A stretch of DNA of 64,000 bases, taken from NCBI GenBank assembly GCA_010015805.1, contig ML978123.1, positions 1,674,001 through 1,738,000 of the forward strand, read 5' to 3'. A program made the translations under genes and the position numbers. Of the stretch, positions 22,885-34,112 are shown piece by piece. Each line of letters starts with the position of its first letter. The stretch's first letter is position 1. The notes beneath the pieces are model-generated. The model was not told where the DNA came from, ran no database searches, and worked only from the letters and a program-made list of their open reading frames with translations. Origin of the DNA: Rhizodiscina lignyota (lineage: Eukaryota > Ascomycota > Dothideomycetes > Aulographales > Rhizodiscinaceae).

Positions 22885-23653
22885 CGCGAATTCGACGTTG
22901 GCCTATTACAGGTTCGGGGGATTGCGCGTTCGATGAGGTCGAGTGGTTGCGGATGTGGTTCGTGACTTGACGTAATGAACGCTATTAAGAAGGTGGAGAG
23001 AGGGAGGGTAACACCGTTGCCGTATGGTGAGATTGGTTTTGCTTGTGTCCAAGCAGCACTAGAAGGCTTGTATACAGATATTCGGCGGCCTTGTCGGTGG
23101 GAGCAGGACGTTTAACTACACAAAGAAATTGGCGGAGGCGGATGTTAGAGTGTTGGAGATTCAAAAGGTATCATGATTGGGGATTATGTTCCGCAGAGGG
23201 ACTGGGGCTTGCGTGTGAAGCTCTCAGGTACGCAGATTTTAAATTTGGGCAGCTCTGACCCTCCAGTGACGTTGTTACCAAAAACAAGGCGCCGGGAAGC
23301 AGCCGGGGGCGGCGCCGGGTAAGACTGACGCCTCGCTCCGTGTAACAGAAGCAAACATGACTCGCTACCAGTCCCACCTGCCACAGTTCATCCGATTGGC
23401 ATAAAGGAAGCTCAATTGCACTCGCCGGGATGATGCCGTGGAAAAAGACTGCATCGTATTGAAGAACTCGATTGAGCAGCATGTGACGCTAGTCTCCGCA
23501 AGCCGCCGCCGAAGGATTGGTGGCCCCTGCGCATAGCCGCAACACCAAAGCTGTGCTCATCACCATTTTGGCCCTCACTACTCGAACGCGCAGACTACGC
23601 GTATTTCCATATCAGTGCGAAAGAGTGAGTGCTCAATCTAGAAAGCTCGCGCC
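22885..23653. other. Divergent promoter region between TPS1 and the DEK_C gene
   Basis: About 770 bp carrying both promoters. Apart from the CRE-like site at 22968-22975 and one stress-element core (CCCCT near 23523), nothing specific is seen. Open frames on both strands near 23170-23480 are motif-free. Confidence 0.5.
22968..22975. promoter_or_regulatory. CRE-like bZIP site upstream of TPS1
   Basis: TGACGTAA matches the ATF/CREB-type consensus TGACGT(C/A)A. It lies 84-91 bp upstream of the TPS1 ATG. Stress-activated AtfA/Atf1 factors bind such sites in fungi, and trehalose genes are among their known stress targets. Function here is inference. Confidence 0.45.
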
Positions 23654-24788
23654 ATGTCGGATTCAGAACCGAACTCATCAGCTCGGTTACCCTCGGACCC
23701 GAAACTCGAGGAATGCCTGCGCGACATCGTGTCGCGTGTATTCAAATCCGGCAAGCATGAAGACTTGACCCTGAGACGCGTTCGTACAGCCGCAGAGGAA
23801 GAATTGGACTTGCCAGAGGGCTTCTTCAAGGCAGACGTGAAGTGGAAGGACAGGAGCCAGGAGATCATAGGCGATGAAGTTGTATGTACAATAATCTACC
23901 ATGTTCTAACTCTCGATTCAAAGACTAATTGCGGTTTTTGTTTTTTTACAGTCTAAGCGAGAATCGCGACAAGAAGCGCCATCAAGTCCCGAAGAGAAGC
24001 CCAAGCCTGTGAAGAAAGCGCCTACGAAGTCCAATGGCGCAGATGCCTCGAAGCGCGGCACAAAGCGTCCCTCACCAGACGCGAAACCCGAACCTATCAA
24101 GAAGCAAAAAGTAGCAGACTCTGACGATGAAGGATCCGAGCTCAGCTCAATAAAGGATATCGAGTCGGACAAGCAGCAGGAGCCTGTCGTCTCCAGTGCG
24201 AAGCACACCCAGGATGATGAGGAACAGCTCCCAGAAGAGAAGGCTGAAAAAGTCGACGAATCCTCAAGCGAGCTGTCCAGTCTCCTAGACTCGCCTCCAC
24301 CGAAGAAGAAGAAACGAGAGAAGGCCGATAGCACAAAGAAGAAACCTGCCAAGGCGAAGAAAGAGAAGGAGAAGACCAAGTCGAAGGCTGTAAAGGTCTC
24401 AAAACCTGCCAAAGCAAAAGACAACTCCGACGCATCACCACAAGAAGCTGAAATCAAACGTCTTCAAGGCTGGCTCGTGAAGTGCGGCATCCGAAAGCTA
24501 TGGCACCGCGAACTCGCTTCATTCTCGACCGACAGTGCAAAGATATCACATCTCAAAGAAATGCTAAATGATGCTGGCATGGATGGGCGCTACTCTGTCG
24601 AGAAGGCGAGGCAGATCAAGGAGAGAAGGGAATTGGCTGCTGATCTTGAAGCGGTGCAGGAAGGGAACAAGATGTGGGGTCAAGAGAGTGGGGAAGAGGA
24701 AGAGGCTGACGAAGCAAGACCAAAAAGAAGACTTGCGAAGGGACTGAAGGACCTCGCTGCATTTATGGATGATGAAGAGAGCGAGTGA
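23654..24788 (+). CDS. DEK_C-domain nuclear protein (putative chromatin/transcription regulator)
   Basis: The 354-aa product has exons 23654-23881 and 23952-24788, split by a phase-0 intron. Residues about 15-60 (PKLEECLRDIVSRVFKSGKHEDLTLRRVRTAAEEELDL) resemble the DEK C-terminal domain, a small helical DNA/chromatin-binding fold. The middle is a long disordered region of alternating acidic and lysine-rich blocks (PPPKKKKREK, KKPAKAKKEKEKTKSK) that also serve as nuclear-localisation signals. A conserved C-terminal helical block (EIKRLQGWLVKCGIRKLWHREL...KEMLNDAGMDGRYS) is typical of fungal proteins annotated as transcriptional regulators. The protein ends in an acidic tail. A nuclear, histone- or DNA-binding role is inferred from domain and composition only. 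Confidence 0.75.
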
Positions 24789-25328
24789 TAATGATACGAT
24801 GCTTATGCCGTCATGGGAGTCGCATGGTTGGACTTGCTGATAGCAATTTAGGAGTTGCTCAACTAGTCCGACATCATATCGTCAGGTGTTTCGCACGATT
24901 TGCATGGAGCATTAAACAGTTTATCAAATGACATCGTGACTACACAGAGAGTCACAGCCTCCTCTGTTCTGTCCCCTTCCGACCAAGCTCCCACTATGCG
25001 CGAGGGCACGCTCTTCTAGCTCGTACACTTTCCTCCACTCGGCTTGTACCAAGTGCCAAGACTTGGTGGGATGGAAATTTCTAAGACGAAGGTGTTCATT
25101 CCTCCGCGAGCGTGCGAAGGCTATGTTCGGTTATCTCTGGAGTCCGCTCACACCGTTCGCGCCGACTTACGAAAATTCATAAACTCGCGCTGTCCACTTT
25201 CTTTCGCCAGAAACATAATAACCTCGAACTCCCATTCAGGGTATCCTTGTCTTCTTTCAACTGTGGTATACGTATAAGAAACTAACATATATGGCTTGAA
25301 TAGTTTCTATCCAAATCCAAATAGACTA
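24789..25328. other. Intergenic, with a partial copy of the adjacent MITE end
   Basis: No gene is seen. At 25118-25131 the 14-mer AGGCTATGTTCGGT is identical to the right end of the neighbouring inverted-repeat element, suggesting a truncated second copy or solo end. Confidence 0.5.
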
Positions 25329-25553
25329 AGGCTATGTGCGGTCTGTCAGGTTTCAGCTCCAGATATAACGTTCCAGATACAGTATGAGTAGGTGCATGTA
25401 TCTGAAATGTGGAGTGGGTGCTCGGCTAGATTTAGAAATAAGCGCACTATTTTTACCTAAAATCTCATACGACCGAACAACCCCCCCAGATCCAACCCCA
25501 GGCTCGAAATTTACTCTCATCTGGAGCTGGAATTAACAGACCGAACATAGCCT
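25329..25553. mobile_element. MITE-like element with 35-36 bp terminal inverted repeats
   Basis: The left end at 25329-25364 and the reverse complement of the right end at 25519-25553 share AGGCTATG, CGGTCTGT and CAGCTCCAGAT, with a few substitutions and one indel between them. The element is 225 bp and non-coding. It has an internal hairpin (AGATAC...GTATCT near 25374-25403), all typical of a non-autonomous DNA transposon. The flanks are CTA on the left and AAC on the right, so a TA duplication is possible but one side differs. No transposase is in the window. The superfamily cannot be fixed from this sequence. Confidence 0.7.
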
Positions 25554-25597
25554 AACAGTCCACTTCGCATTAGCACATCCGCCTGGCAATTACATTA

Positions 25598-26510
25598 CTA
25601 CTCCGTTTGAGTATGGCACAGTCCATCTATATTCTCTTCGATCTTAAAGAAACGCTCAAGTTCCTCACGCCCTCCGGTCTCCTGCTCAATCTCTACACGT
25701 AGTTTCGGCGGCAAGAAACCGAGTAGGCGACGCTCTTCTTCCGATACCAGAGTCAAATGGATTTTGGCTGCCTTAAAAACTGCTGAGCGATTCATTTCTC
25801 ACACGAATCGGCTTCCGTCTGACTCCGTGGGCGGATCTCATTGTAGGACCTCGCCGATGACTATCCTTCGCTGTAGATGAAAGATTTGTCCGTTCGCAAC
25901 ATTCTTCTTCTGGACGATAGGTATGCTTGAAGTCGAAGTAGTGCCTCGGTCGCACGTTTCCACTCCGCCTTTGCTGGTTTGGAAGATTATATCCTCCTCT
26001 TCCACAGTTGACTAGTAGCACGTCCCAGTGGATCCATTCGGGCGCCATCGTGTCGCTGGTTCGGTACAAGCCGTAAGATTCGAACCCCAAGGGTCTGATT
26101 AGTTGGTAGAGACGTGTAAACACATTTGGATGGAGCTGCCGGTGCCAGTCGAGCATTTCTCTTCCGTGTTACTTCCATGCTATATATCACCTATCCATCT
26201 CTATCCTGTCGGCATCGATGCACTAATGCTTATGAATTTATCATTATCAAAGCAGAAGAGCCGACCACTCTTCACTTCGGCTTCAACATCCGTATGACGG
26301 GCTGGACTTTCGGTTGTGTTTCTTTCTCGCACTTTCATTATCATCATCAGTGATTGTCTCTTTACTTCGCCATGTCATGACACAGTATCGCATTTGCGAA
26401 TCTACCTGCCCTTCATAAGCTGAGGTTTTGAGCGCAAAAATTTCGATGAACTCGGTAGCACACTCTTCTCTGTCCATAATGGCGTGGCATATCTTCACGT
26501 CCTCTTCCAT
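25598..26510 (-). CDS. Possible hypothetical gene, structure uncertain
   Basis: Three protein-like open stretches lie in a row on the minus strand. One starts at the ATG at 26510 (MEEDVKICHAIMDREECATE...). One spans about 26156-25830 (MLDWHRQLHPNVFTRLYQL... then RPRHYFDFKHTYRPEEE). One runs about 25785-25598 (AAKIHLTLVSEEERRLLGF... ending DGLCHTQTE). The second and third can be joined by a 53-nt GTCAGA...TTTTTAAG intron in phase 0. I found no clean junction for the first pair. No domain is recognised. It could be a real but diverged gene, or remnants. It abuts the DHA2 transporter's stop. Confidence 0.3.
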
Positions 26511-26524
26511 AATCTGCACATTGC

Positions 26525-28311
26525 TCAGTCCTGCTTAAGACCCACCTTCCCAATCTTTCTCAGACCCCAAAGACTAACGCCCAGCGCCGCCAACGTCAAC
26601 GCAAACAGGTACCAAAAGCTTGCATGATATCCTTCCAGTAGAGCCTCAGGGCTGCGCTTGTTCTCATACTCCGATCTCGCCGTGACGCTTGCCGCCACCA
26701 CAGCCGCAGTCGCGAGGCCTACGGACTTTCCAATCTGCGAGACTGTGTTGAACACACCTCCCGCAAGCGCCTGCGTCCGGGCCGGAAATACGGAGGTGAT
26801 GACCAAATTCGAGATTGTGAACAGCACATCCGAACCCACTGGATTGAGAAAGAGTGCAGGGAAAGGCCCCGCCCAGAAACTCCAGCTTGGCATTGCGAAG
26901 GCCATGATTAGAGGCGAGATGGCAGACACGACGAGCGAGATTATGATAGCGACATCCGCGCGGACGCGGTGGACAATCAGAGCCATCATGATGTTCACTG
27001 TTGCGCCGGCAGCGGGAGACGGCAGGAAATGCACGGATGTGTTGATCGCGCTCATCTTCTGCACGTCTTGGAAGTACAGCGTCAGCAGCAGCTCGAGTGC
27101 GTTGAAGGCCCCCCAGACGACGAAAACGTTGATGCAGATGCAGGTGAAGACCTTGTTTCTCCACAAGGAGTTCGGAATGATGGCAGGACGGCCGAGGCGC
27201 TCTTGACGCCCGCACCAGTAGATGAAGGCTGGAATGAGTGCAATGGATATTGCGAGAATCGTAATGGTTGAAGAGTCGCGGATGCTTGCGGTGTTTCCAG
27301 TTAAGATCCTGCAGGATTGTCAGCTGTCGTTGATTCTGATGCGTTGCACTCGACTCACGCAAAGACATAAGACAGCATTGCCAATGCCGAGCTCGCGAGT
27401 ATGGCTCCAACCCAGTCGATATCAGAGCCCAATCTCTTCCAAGTGATGGGATCATTCTCGCCAATAGTCTTCGGCAGACCCCATATCGCGACGACTAGAA
27501 TAATGGTATTCATGATCGCCGCCGTGTAGAAGCCCCATCGCCACCCTATAGTGTCTGCAAAGACACCACCAAGCGTAAGTCCAATGGTAAACCCGATCGG
27601 CTGCCCGCCTCCCATCGCGGCGAACGCAACATTGCGTCTCTTTCCCGGCGCGAAAGAATTGGTGATGATGGACACAGCGCTCGGCAGGCAGAACGAAATG
27701 GCGATGCCCGCCAGAGCACGGAAAAGGATGAGCTGTGGGCCGTTCTGCGAGAGACCGCAGGCCAGGGTGAAGGCGCTTTGCAGCGCGCAGCCGAGCAGAT
27801 ACATGTGTCGACTACCCACGACATCGGCAATGGAGCCGAGGAGGAGAAGTGTGCAACCGCATGTTAGAGCGTAGATTGATGCGGGCCTGGATATCGTCAG
27901 TCAGATGTTCTTCACCAAGACAGCATACCAGCTGCAAATTAGAGTGGATAATGTGAAATGATGTACATACCATAGCAGCAAACTTTCACTTAATCCCAAA
28001 TCTCTTGCAATCGTTGGCAGTGCAACAGTCACCAGTCCCGACAGCAAACTGCTAATTGCCGTGATACATGTCACCGAAACAATCACCACCAGCGTCTTCC
28101 CTTTCCCCAAGTTGGGATGCTCTATGTCCTCATCCCTCGTAAGAGGGGCTCTTTGCCCAGCTTCTCGTGATCGCGATTCAGATTCAAGGCGGTCAAGTGG
28201 TACTGATGCAGGGACGGCAGAGTCGACGGATGTGGTTAATGCTGGGTGGTATGCCACCGGCACGCTTTGGAGCTCAATCTCTGTTGTGGACGTCGAAGTC
28301 GACGACATCAT
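26525..28311 (-). CDS. MFS multidrug transporter, DHA2 (14-TMS) family
   Basis: Proton-driven exporter of the aminotriazole-resistance type DHA2 group. Exons are 28311-27971, 27886-27359 and 27308-26525 (550 aa). The acidic cytosolic N-terminus (SESRSREAGQRAPLTRDEDIEHPNLG) precedes TM1 with TCITAISSLLSGLVTVALPTIA and SIYALTCGCTLLLLGSIADVVGSRHMYL (motif A region). The motif-C-like block is FAAMGGGQPIGFTIGLTLGG. The rest is a regular series of hydrophobic segments ending GLRKIGKVGLKQD. The neighbouring Zn2Cys6 regulator is on the same strand 570 bp upstream. A CGG-N3-CCG palindrome lies in the intervening promoter, so local regulation is plausible. Confidence 0.9.
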
Positions 28312-28880
28312 GGACAATTGAAGAATAAGAGAATTGGTATCATGGGCACAGGTGTCAAAGACACACAATTGTATAAATTTTCCGCATATACGCTAATGAC
28401 TAAATACGATTCTATGAAGTGCGTCGCCAACGGAATTGAACCGTCTTGTCGTTTGCCATACGTCATAATACGGAAACCGAAATAAATCTGCGCCAAGCTA
28501 CCTTGTTTAGGCAACTGCACACCATAAAATGAACGACAGGGGAAATGCGTAGAAAAGGTAAAGTTGAAACTGTTGAATCCATTCATTTCTATCCATTCCG
28601 TTTCGATGGCAACGAGGTCATCTTCTCCCGAGACCGTGCATCTGTCTTTATCGTTGAAGTAATAGTACATTGAGAATTTTCTTGACTCTATTCGTAATGG
28701 AGTGGAGGCGTCGCTATCAAAGTCAAGCAGTGTGCCTTGAGGGAAGTTTGATCCAGCAAGAACTACCCGCGATTTCATCGTTACGTCCACGATAAACCCA
28801 GTAAAAAAATTCATAAACGCCCTCGCAATGCGTGACAAGTATGTGTACATCGAAGAGTCGAAAAGACGAATCCGATGGCC
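28312..28880. other. Promoter of the DHA2 transporter, with an unexplained long open frame
   Basis: On the minus strand an ATG at 28850 opens a frame of 180 codons that closes at 28308, across the transporter start. The sequence (MYTYLSRIARAFMNFF..., FNFTFSTHFPCRSFYGVQLP) matches no family I know. It could be a small gene, an upstream reading frame, or chance. Confidence 0.4.
28471..28479. promoter_or_regulatory. CGG-N3-CCG inverted triplet upstream of the DHA2 transporter
   Basis: CGGAAACCG is a paired inverted CGG site of the kind bound by dimeric Zn2Cys6 factors. It lies about 160 bp upstream of the transporter ATG. It is short and could be chance, but it sits next to a Zn2Cys6 gene. Confidence 0.35.
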
Positions 28881-31019
28881 TCAAGGGAATGACGGTCCGC
28901 TCGTGAGAACGGATTTTTGCGCGAGCGTCATCATCTGCGCGCTGCTGAGGCCAAAGTCCTGGCCGATTCGGTATAGTCTTCCGCGAATCCACTCCCGCTG
29001 CCTCATAGGGACGCAGTCTGTATTGCCAATGACAAAGAGTGGCCAGGAGAGGAAATATCCGCCCGTCGCCTCGGCTGCGTGAATTTCCTGTCCGCTATCT
29101 CTAGCTCTCGGCTGCAAATCGATCTCCAGATGGAAAGGCACGCTTGAGCAAACATCATCTGCCATTGTACGCGCAACGTACATAGCATGTTGCTGCATGC
29201 CGTGAACTGTAATGAGAGTTTCTGGAGCTGGGTCTGACAGCGCCCCAGACATATTCAGAATGATCTGCTGGCAGAAGATGCGGCTGACGCGGTAGTCGTT
29301 GATGATGTTCGCCATGAACAAGTCGTCGTATATGTGCACCGGACCTTGCCATTGTGGCGCATTGAAGACGTCTACTGGCTCTTCAAGCTGCATTCGCACT
29401 GTGCGATGGCCCCAGTCTTCTGGGAGTGTTAGATACCAGTGCTCGAGCCGGCCGTCCACTTCTTGAGCCATTTTCATGATATGCATGATCTCGGCATTCT
29501 TATTTAGACTGGGAGATTGGGAGACTACGTCAACTGCGTACCGACGGAGGTTTGGAAGGTCGAGTGATATTATGGCGAGGCGATTGGCGGGATTTTGTTC
29601 GAAGTTGTCGTCGCATGTCCAGCCCTTTGGGCCAGGATATTCGTCAACGGGTTTAGCGCGTTGTATTGCGCTTGTGAGCTATTTCTGTTAGCTACTTTCT
29701 GAGATATAAAATGTTTTGAGTAATGCATCTCACCATGCACATCCGTATTGCGCGAAACAGCCCAACGGACTCTTTCGTTTTCCATCCGTCGCTACCCCGC
29801 AACTTTGCCAGAGCAACTGCTCCATCAACGTGATTTGACCAGGCGGTAGGTTGTTTATCGGTTGAAGCGACTGCCTGTAATGGGCCCTGTTAGATACATC
29901 AATGATGATGAAATAAGAGGGAATGAGAGATACTGTGATGGTGGAAAGGGATTTGAACTGTGGATGTCGTGACATACCTCGTATAGAGAAAACATTAATA
30001 TCGTCATTAATGAGTGATCCGATGCTGCGGTGAGGGGATCTTGTATCGCCTCATTGATCTTATTCAGCGCTCTGCCGTACGCTTTTCGAGCGTCGACTTT
30101 CAATCGTGAGTTGCCAGGATAATTGCCTAGGGCAGAGAGAGCCACAGCATGTGTAGCTAGTTGTAAAGGTGAGTCTGATGAGGCTTGATTGTACATTGGT
30201 ATTAGGTATTCCAAATACCCTCGACCGCTACCGCTATTGAGGGGAAGATAGACGAAATTTCGAAAGAAAAAGGATGTCGCCGCTGCTTCGACTGAGTACT
30301 CCAGTCCTGCCGGAATTGATGACACCCAGAAGGACGGCGAGGAACAATCTATGTCGAAGAAAGGGAATTTTGGGTCAAGAGCTGCGCGCTCAAAGAGGGA
30401 GCTGGCAGAAAGCTGAGTGAGAGCATCGCTAAATTCGTATTCGATACCATTTTCAGTGGATTCGACAACAGCTGGTTCGACAAAGTCTGCTGCTGCTGCT
30501 GCCGCCGCCGCCGCCGCGGATGGACTTCGCTTTGGACTTTTAGGAGAGCAAGACTCTTCAGATTGAGTTGATGGGGTGGACCTGGAGAACTCGAGAATCA
30601 GCGTACGGTACTCGAGAGATCAGATCCGAGGAGAGACGATGCGATCTAGATCTGCAGCCACTGGAGTATATGGGGAATGTAGTGGCTCTCCCTCTCAACC
30701 TTTCCCGAAAGAGGCGTGCAGCGCGAGGAGATGCTTACCGAGAGAAGCTGGTATTCGAACGATTCCGATTCGAAGCCTTCTGAGCCCTCTTCTTGGTGGC
30801 AGACGTCTCATTGCGGAAGATTAAATCGAATTCGTCTGGATATCCAGGGCATTCTCGACCGGACTTCTTGCAATTGCCACAAGCTGGTCGAGCCTCATCA
30901 CACTATTCGCCCGTCAGCGTCACGGCCCGCATTTCAAATGAGGAGATAGTTCCGCGTACCTTAATCCTCCTCGTCTTGCAGCATTGACACCCTCGACTGG
31001 GCTTCCCGCAGTATACCAT
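28881..31019 (-). CDS. Zn2Cys6 transcription factor
   Basis: Five exons: 31019-30960, 30902-30739, 30581-29978, 29886-29734 and 29679/29678-28881, giving about 592 aa. The intron inside the zinc cluster is typical of this family. The spliced N-terminus MVYCGKPSRGCQCCKTRRIK joins CDEARPACGNCKKSGRECPGYPDEFDL. It forms one Zn2Cys6 cluster (Cys 11, 14, 21, 28, 31, 38), followed by FRNETSATKKRAQKA. A Ser/Pro linker contains a run of ten alanines encoded by GCG/GCA repeats. The remainder is the C-terminal fungal-specific (TF domain 2-like) region with HVDGAVALAKLRGSDGW and PANRLAIISLDLPNLRRYAVDVV. It is likely nuclear. It lies just upstream of, and in the same orientation as, a DHA2 exporter, its most obvious candidate target. 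Confidence 0.9.
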
Positions 31020-32536
31020 ATTGGAGAGGTACTTGAGAGCTTACTGAACAGTGAGTGGTCACTTCGTCTTCTGAATGCGGTAATTGTAGAGAAGAAACAT
31101 GTAGGCGACCGGGTGGAAAAAAGGGTGTAGCGAATTCGGCAGAATGGCTCCGCTTTCTCGTTCGAATGCAGCGAGTAATTGATCCTTCGAGAAGTCAAGG
31201 CGTCCGACAATTGAATGCAATCACCTCTACCTAAATGAATTTCGAGATTCCTCAGGTTGACGCGTTCTCACAGGGCGCAGAGCTCCATGACATCTGTTCT
31301 ATTTGATGAGATCGGCCCGTCGAGCAGGGCAGCGGATTTGGCCAAAGGGCCGGTGCTCTTCAAACGCGCAAGCTCTTCGCCGAGAAAGCGGTACCGTTCC
31401 TGGCGCTGGTGGTACTGCTGCGGGACTTTGGTAAGCCATTGGCGCCTGAAGGCTACGGAGTCCAGTTTAGGGCTGGCATGGCAGAAGGGCGACGTCGGCA
31501 TGCCCGCCGACCCATCTTGTGATTGCACAAGTCGATACGAATGTTGGTGCAGCGTTTGGGGATGCCAGAGGAGGCGCAGCAACGTCCAGGGGAGGGCGGA
31601 AAAGTCGATCCCTCCGCTCCCCGCGGGCGGTAATCGCCGACGGGAGTATTATTGAACATCAGGAGACGGCATGTTGGAGATAGCATTTCACGCAAGATGC
31701 TCCTTCGGCGCTCAGTTGAAGCGCAGGAATTTTGATACAGACGCTGCCCGAACAGTATCTTTGACCTCGCCCCGACAACTCTTCGAAACCATCGAATACT
31801 GTCTCTCTTGTGCTGCTCCTCGGAGAATAGCAACGCATATTCTGCACGCTCGACATCGCGCTTGACCCAACGCGGTGCCGGTTGCGAAGTGGCCTTGGTG
31901 GCTTTTGCACGTCTCGCTTCCGAACAGGGATCGTCGTTGTTCGCGCAGACTGCAGTAGCCCTACGCAGCACCCTGGCTCATCTATAACAGCATTACGTGC
32001 GCAAAGAGCGCTTTCGGGCGAAATTGGACGTATAGCTGATGCTGTAGGCCGGTAGATTGTGCCCCAATGGGTATTGGCGTGTAGAGCCTTGAACAGTCAT
32101 GTCTGCCTCACAAGGCCAACTCCGAATGTTCTTACAATGCATGCATGACTAACCATCCAGCTCGCTGAGCGATTAATCTTCTTTTACACAGCTCATTGTC
32201 TGCGCGTCATTGTCTGGCGGCTCGCCAAATCAAAGTACACGGTCTTTTTCTCCCCGCTGGAGTTCGTGTCGAACGTCGTGAGAGATAAAGCTGCGCCCCT
32301 CTGCACGTTATATGGCTCATATCAGCCACGATCCAAGCCATAGCAAGGGGTGATGAAGCTTAAGTTCGAGCAGACGCCAGGTTGTCTGGCGTCGCGAGCT
32401 ACCTAAAAGATATAAGAAGATTCGAGACGCGTCATTACGCGTATCCTTTTCGTATCGCGCTGCTAACAATCACTGCTCGCGTAGAACAAGCCGGCACCCC
32501 TTCTTAATTTTGCTGCCTGGAATACGGAGTTCGGAC
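31020..32536. other. 1.5 kb region with a possible fragmentary gene
   Basis: No complete gene is recognised. The protein-like stretch at 31268-31643 (minus) is listed separately. The rest (31660-32536) has motif-free open frames and the promoter of the DUF7702-like gene. Confidence 0.4.
31268..31643 (-). CDS. Possible hypothetical protein exon
   Basis: A frame is open for about 125 codons and reads protein-like: LPWTLLRLLWHPQTLHQ, then PKLDSVAFRRQWLTKVPQQ and RFLGEELARLKSTGPLAKSA, ending ELCAL. It lacks an upstream ATG before a TAA; MPSPDVQ precedes that stop in the same frame. It may therefore be a terminal exon or a disrupted small gene. The opposite strand is open over the same interval, so coding is not proven. 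No family is recognised. Confidence 0.3.
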
Positions 32537-33568
32537 ATGGCCCTCAACGCGCATGAAAAGCTTGACATTTTCATAATTGTGTACTTCTCCTTGGCACTTC
32601 CGTTTTCGCTATGGGTTTGTAAGAAGCAAGGTTTTGGCCGCTCCTTAGGATGGCTGTACTTGGTCTCTCTCCCAATCTTTCGCATTGCTGGATCCGCTTG
32701 TACTATCGCAGCATATCAAGACGCGCAGCGGCCATCTCCTGGCTTGTTGGCGGCCGGTGCCATTCTGAATGGACTGGGTTTGGTTTCCCTAGAACTCACA
32801 CTGCTAGGGCTGGTTGAGCGAGCGTAAGGTCTACCTTGGGTCGAATGGAGCAATGGTTGACGAAACACTAGGAATGCGGGAATGCAGAATAGGTTTAGAT
32901 ACGCCTCACGAGGACTTCCGATGTGCCATATACTGCTTATCATTGCAGCTGGACTCTCCATCTCCGGCGGAATAAATTCTAGCGAGTCTCAAAGTCAAAG
33001 CTCTGTGGATACTGGACATGCTTTGAGGAAAGGCTCGGCGATTGAGCTACTGGCCGTCTTTCTCATCCTTGTTGCTGTCACTGTTGGTATACTAGTACGA
33101 GTCAATCAGGCCTGGGCTGGAGATCGACATATCCTCTATGCTGCTGCGATTAGCTTTCCTTTCCTGTTGGTACGAGCCATCTACACGGTCATCATTGCTT
33201 TCGCTACGAGTTCGGCTACATTCAGCGCAACCAGTCCAAATGTCTACGTTCAGGCATTCATGGTGAGCGAAGATCCACATCTTGCCAGCATTGTTTCTTG
33301 AGGCTAATTCTGAATCAGCAAATACTGATGGAATGTATCATCATTGCACTGTTTATAGCCGCAGGACTTACAGTTCCTTCTGTTCGACTGGCTCCAGAAG
33401 ACTTTAAGGAAGCAGATCCACCAGGGAGTAAGTTACTAGACGTGTAAGCAACGCTGGTCTTCTAACACTTCCACAGTAAGCCAGACCAATTCCTCACAAG
33501 CTCCGAATATACAGCCAGGAAATGACGTCGAGCTCGGTACCTTACCCGCCCGCTCGCAAGGACCATGA
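32537..33568 (+). CDS. Multi-pass membrane protein, DUF7702-like
   Basis: Fungal integral membrane protein of unknown function, 292 aa. Exons are 32537-32823, 32872-33262, 33319-33427 and 33477-33568, all in phase. About seven hydrophobic segments are visible. Early ones include KLDIFIIVYFSLALPFSLWV and GWLYLVSLPIFRIAGSACTIAAY; later ones include LLAVFLILVAVTVGILV and the loop AGDRHILYAAAISFPFLLVRAIYTVI. The start at 32537 (MALNAHEKLD) fits the family better than the upstream Met. The C-terminal 35 residues are polar (SQTNSSQAPNIQPGNDVELG) and cytosolic by inference. The conserved R-x-x-Y and GW-x-Y-L features resemble fungal DUF7702 proteins; I know no assigned activity. Confidence 0.75.
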
Positions 33569-34112
33569 TGAGGCTTTTGGGAAGATACGATTTTGCATTT
33601 TGTCTTGGATGTTTGATACCCATTAAGGCGCGGAAAGGTGAAAGGGAACAGCGCGGAATTCTGCCGACGCACGAATGTCGATTTGCATGATACCAGGCCC
33701 AGAGCCATGATGTAAAATTCTACCCATTCTCGAGCATTTGAAGTAGCATCACAGCGTATCGAATTTTCATGAAATGATGTTCTTGAAGTTGCACACTCAC
33801 AAACATGCGGCCGCTTTCCCCAGAATTTGAACCCGGTCTGACACGCTAGTGGCGCATGCCAAGCCATGTTTCGAGAAATCCAAGAACAGCTGTTCAGAAG
33901 CTCCCAACGCCTGCACCCACAACCTTCATGATATTCAATCCTATCTTCCGTGCGGTACCCTAAGATACCCCTCTACCCCACTTCTAGGAGATGCACGTTT
34001 TCTACTGCCCATTCGACCTCGACGTTTGGCGAAGCTTCTGACAGCACACGCACCCTAAAATCCATCGACATCTCGAATGTCAGTCGCGAAGAAATAGGAG
34101 TCGCAGAGCGCG
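33569..34112. other. Intergenic, promoter of SEC24
   Basis: No gene is seen. A T-arm-like sequence on the minus strand near 33810-33870 was examined as a tRNA and rejected. Confidence 0.5.

Noticed and set aside
30481-30520. GCT/GCC-type triplet repeat as a possible independent microsatellite element
   Set aside because: It is in frame inside the Zn2Cys6 regulator and simply encodes an alanine run.
26525-31019. Secondary-metabolite gene cluster
   Set aside because: There is a regulator and an exporter but no backbone or tailoring enzyme nearby.
33795-33880. tRNA-like T-arm (GGGTTCAAATTCTGG) on the minus strand
   Set aside because: The T-stem has mismatched pairs including the invariant 53-61 position, and no matching acceptor stem (GCTTTCC) or D-arm lies upstream.
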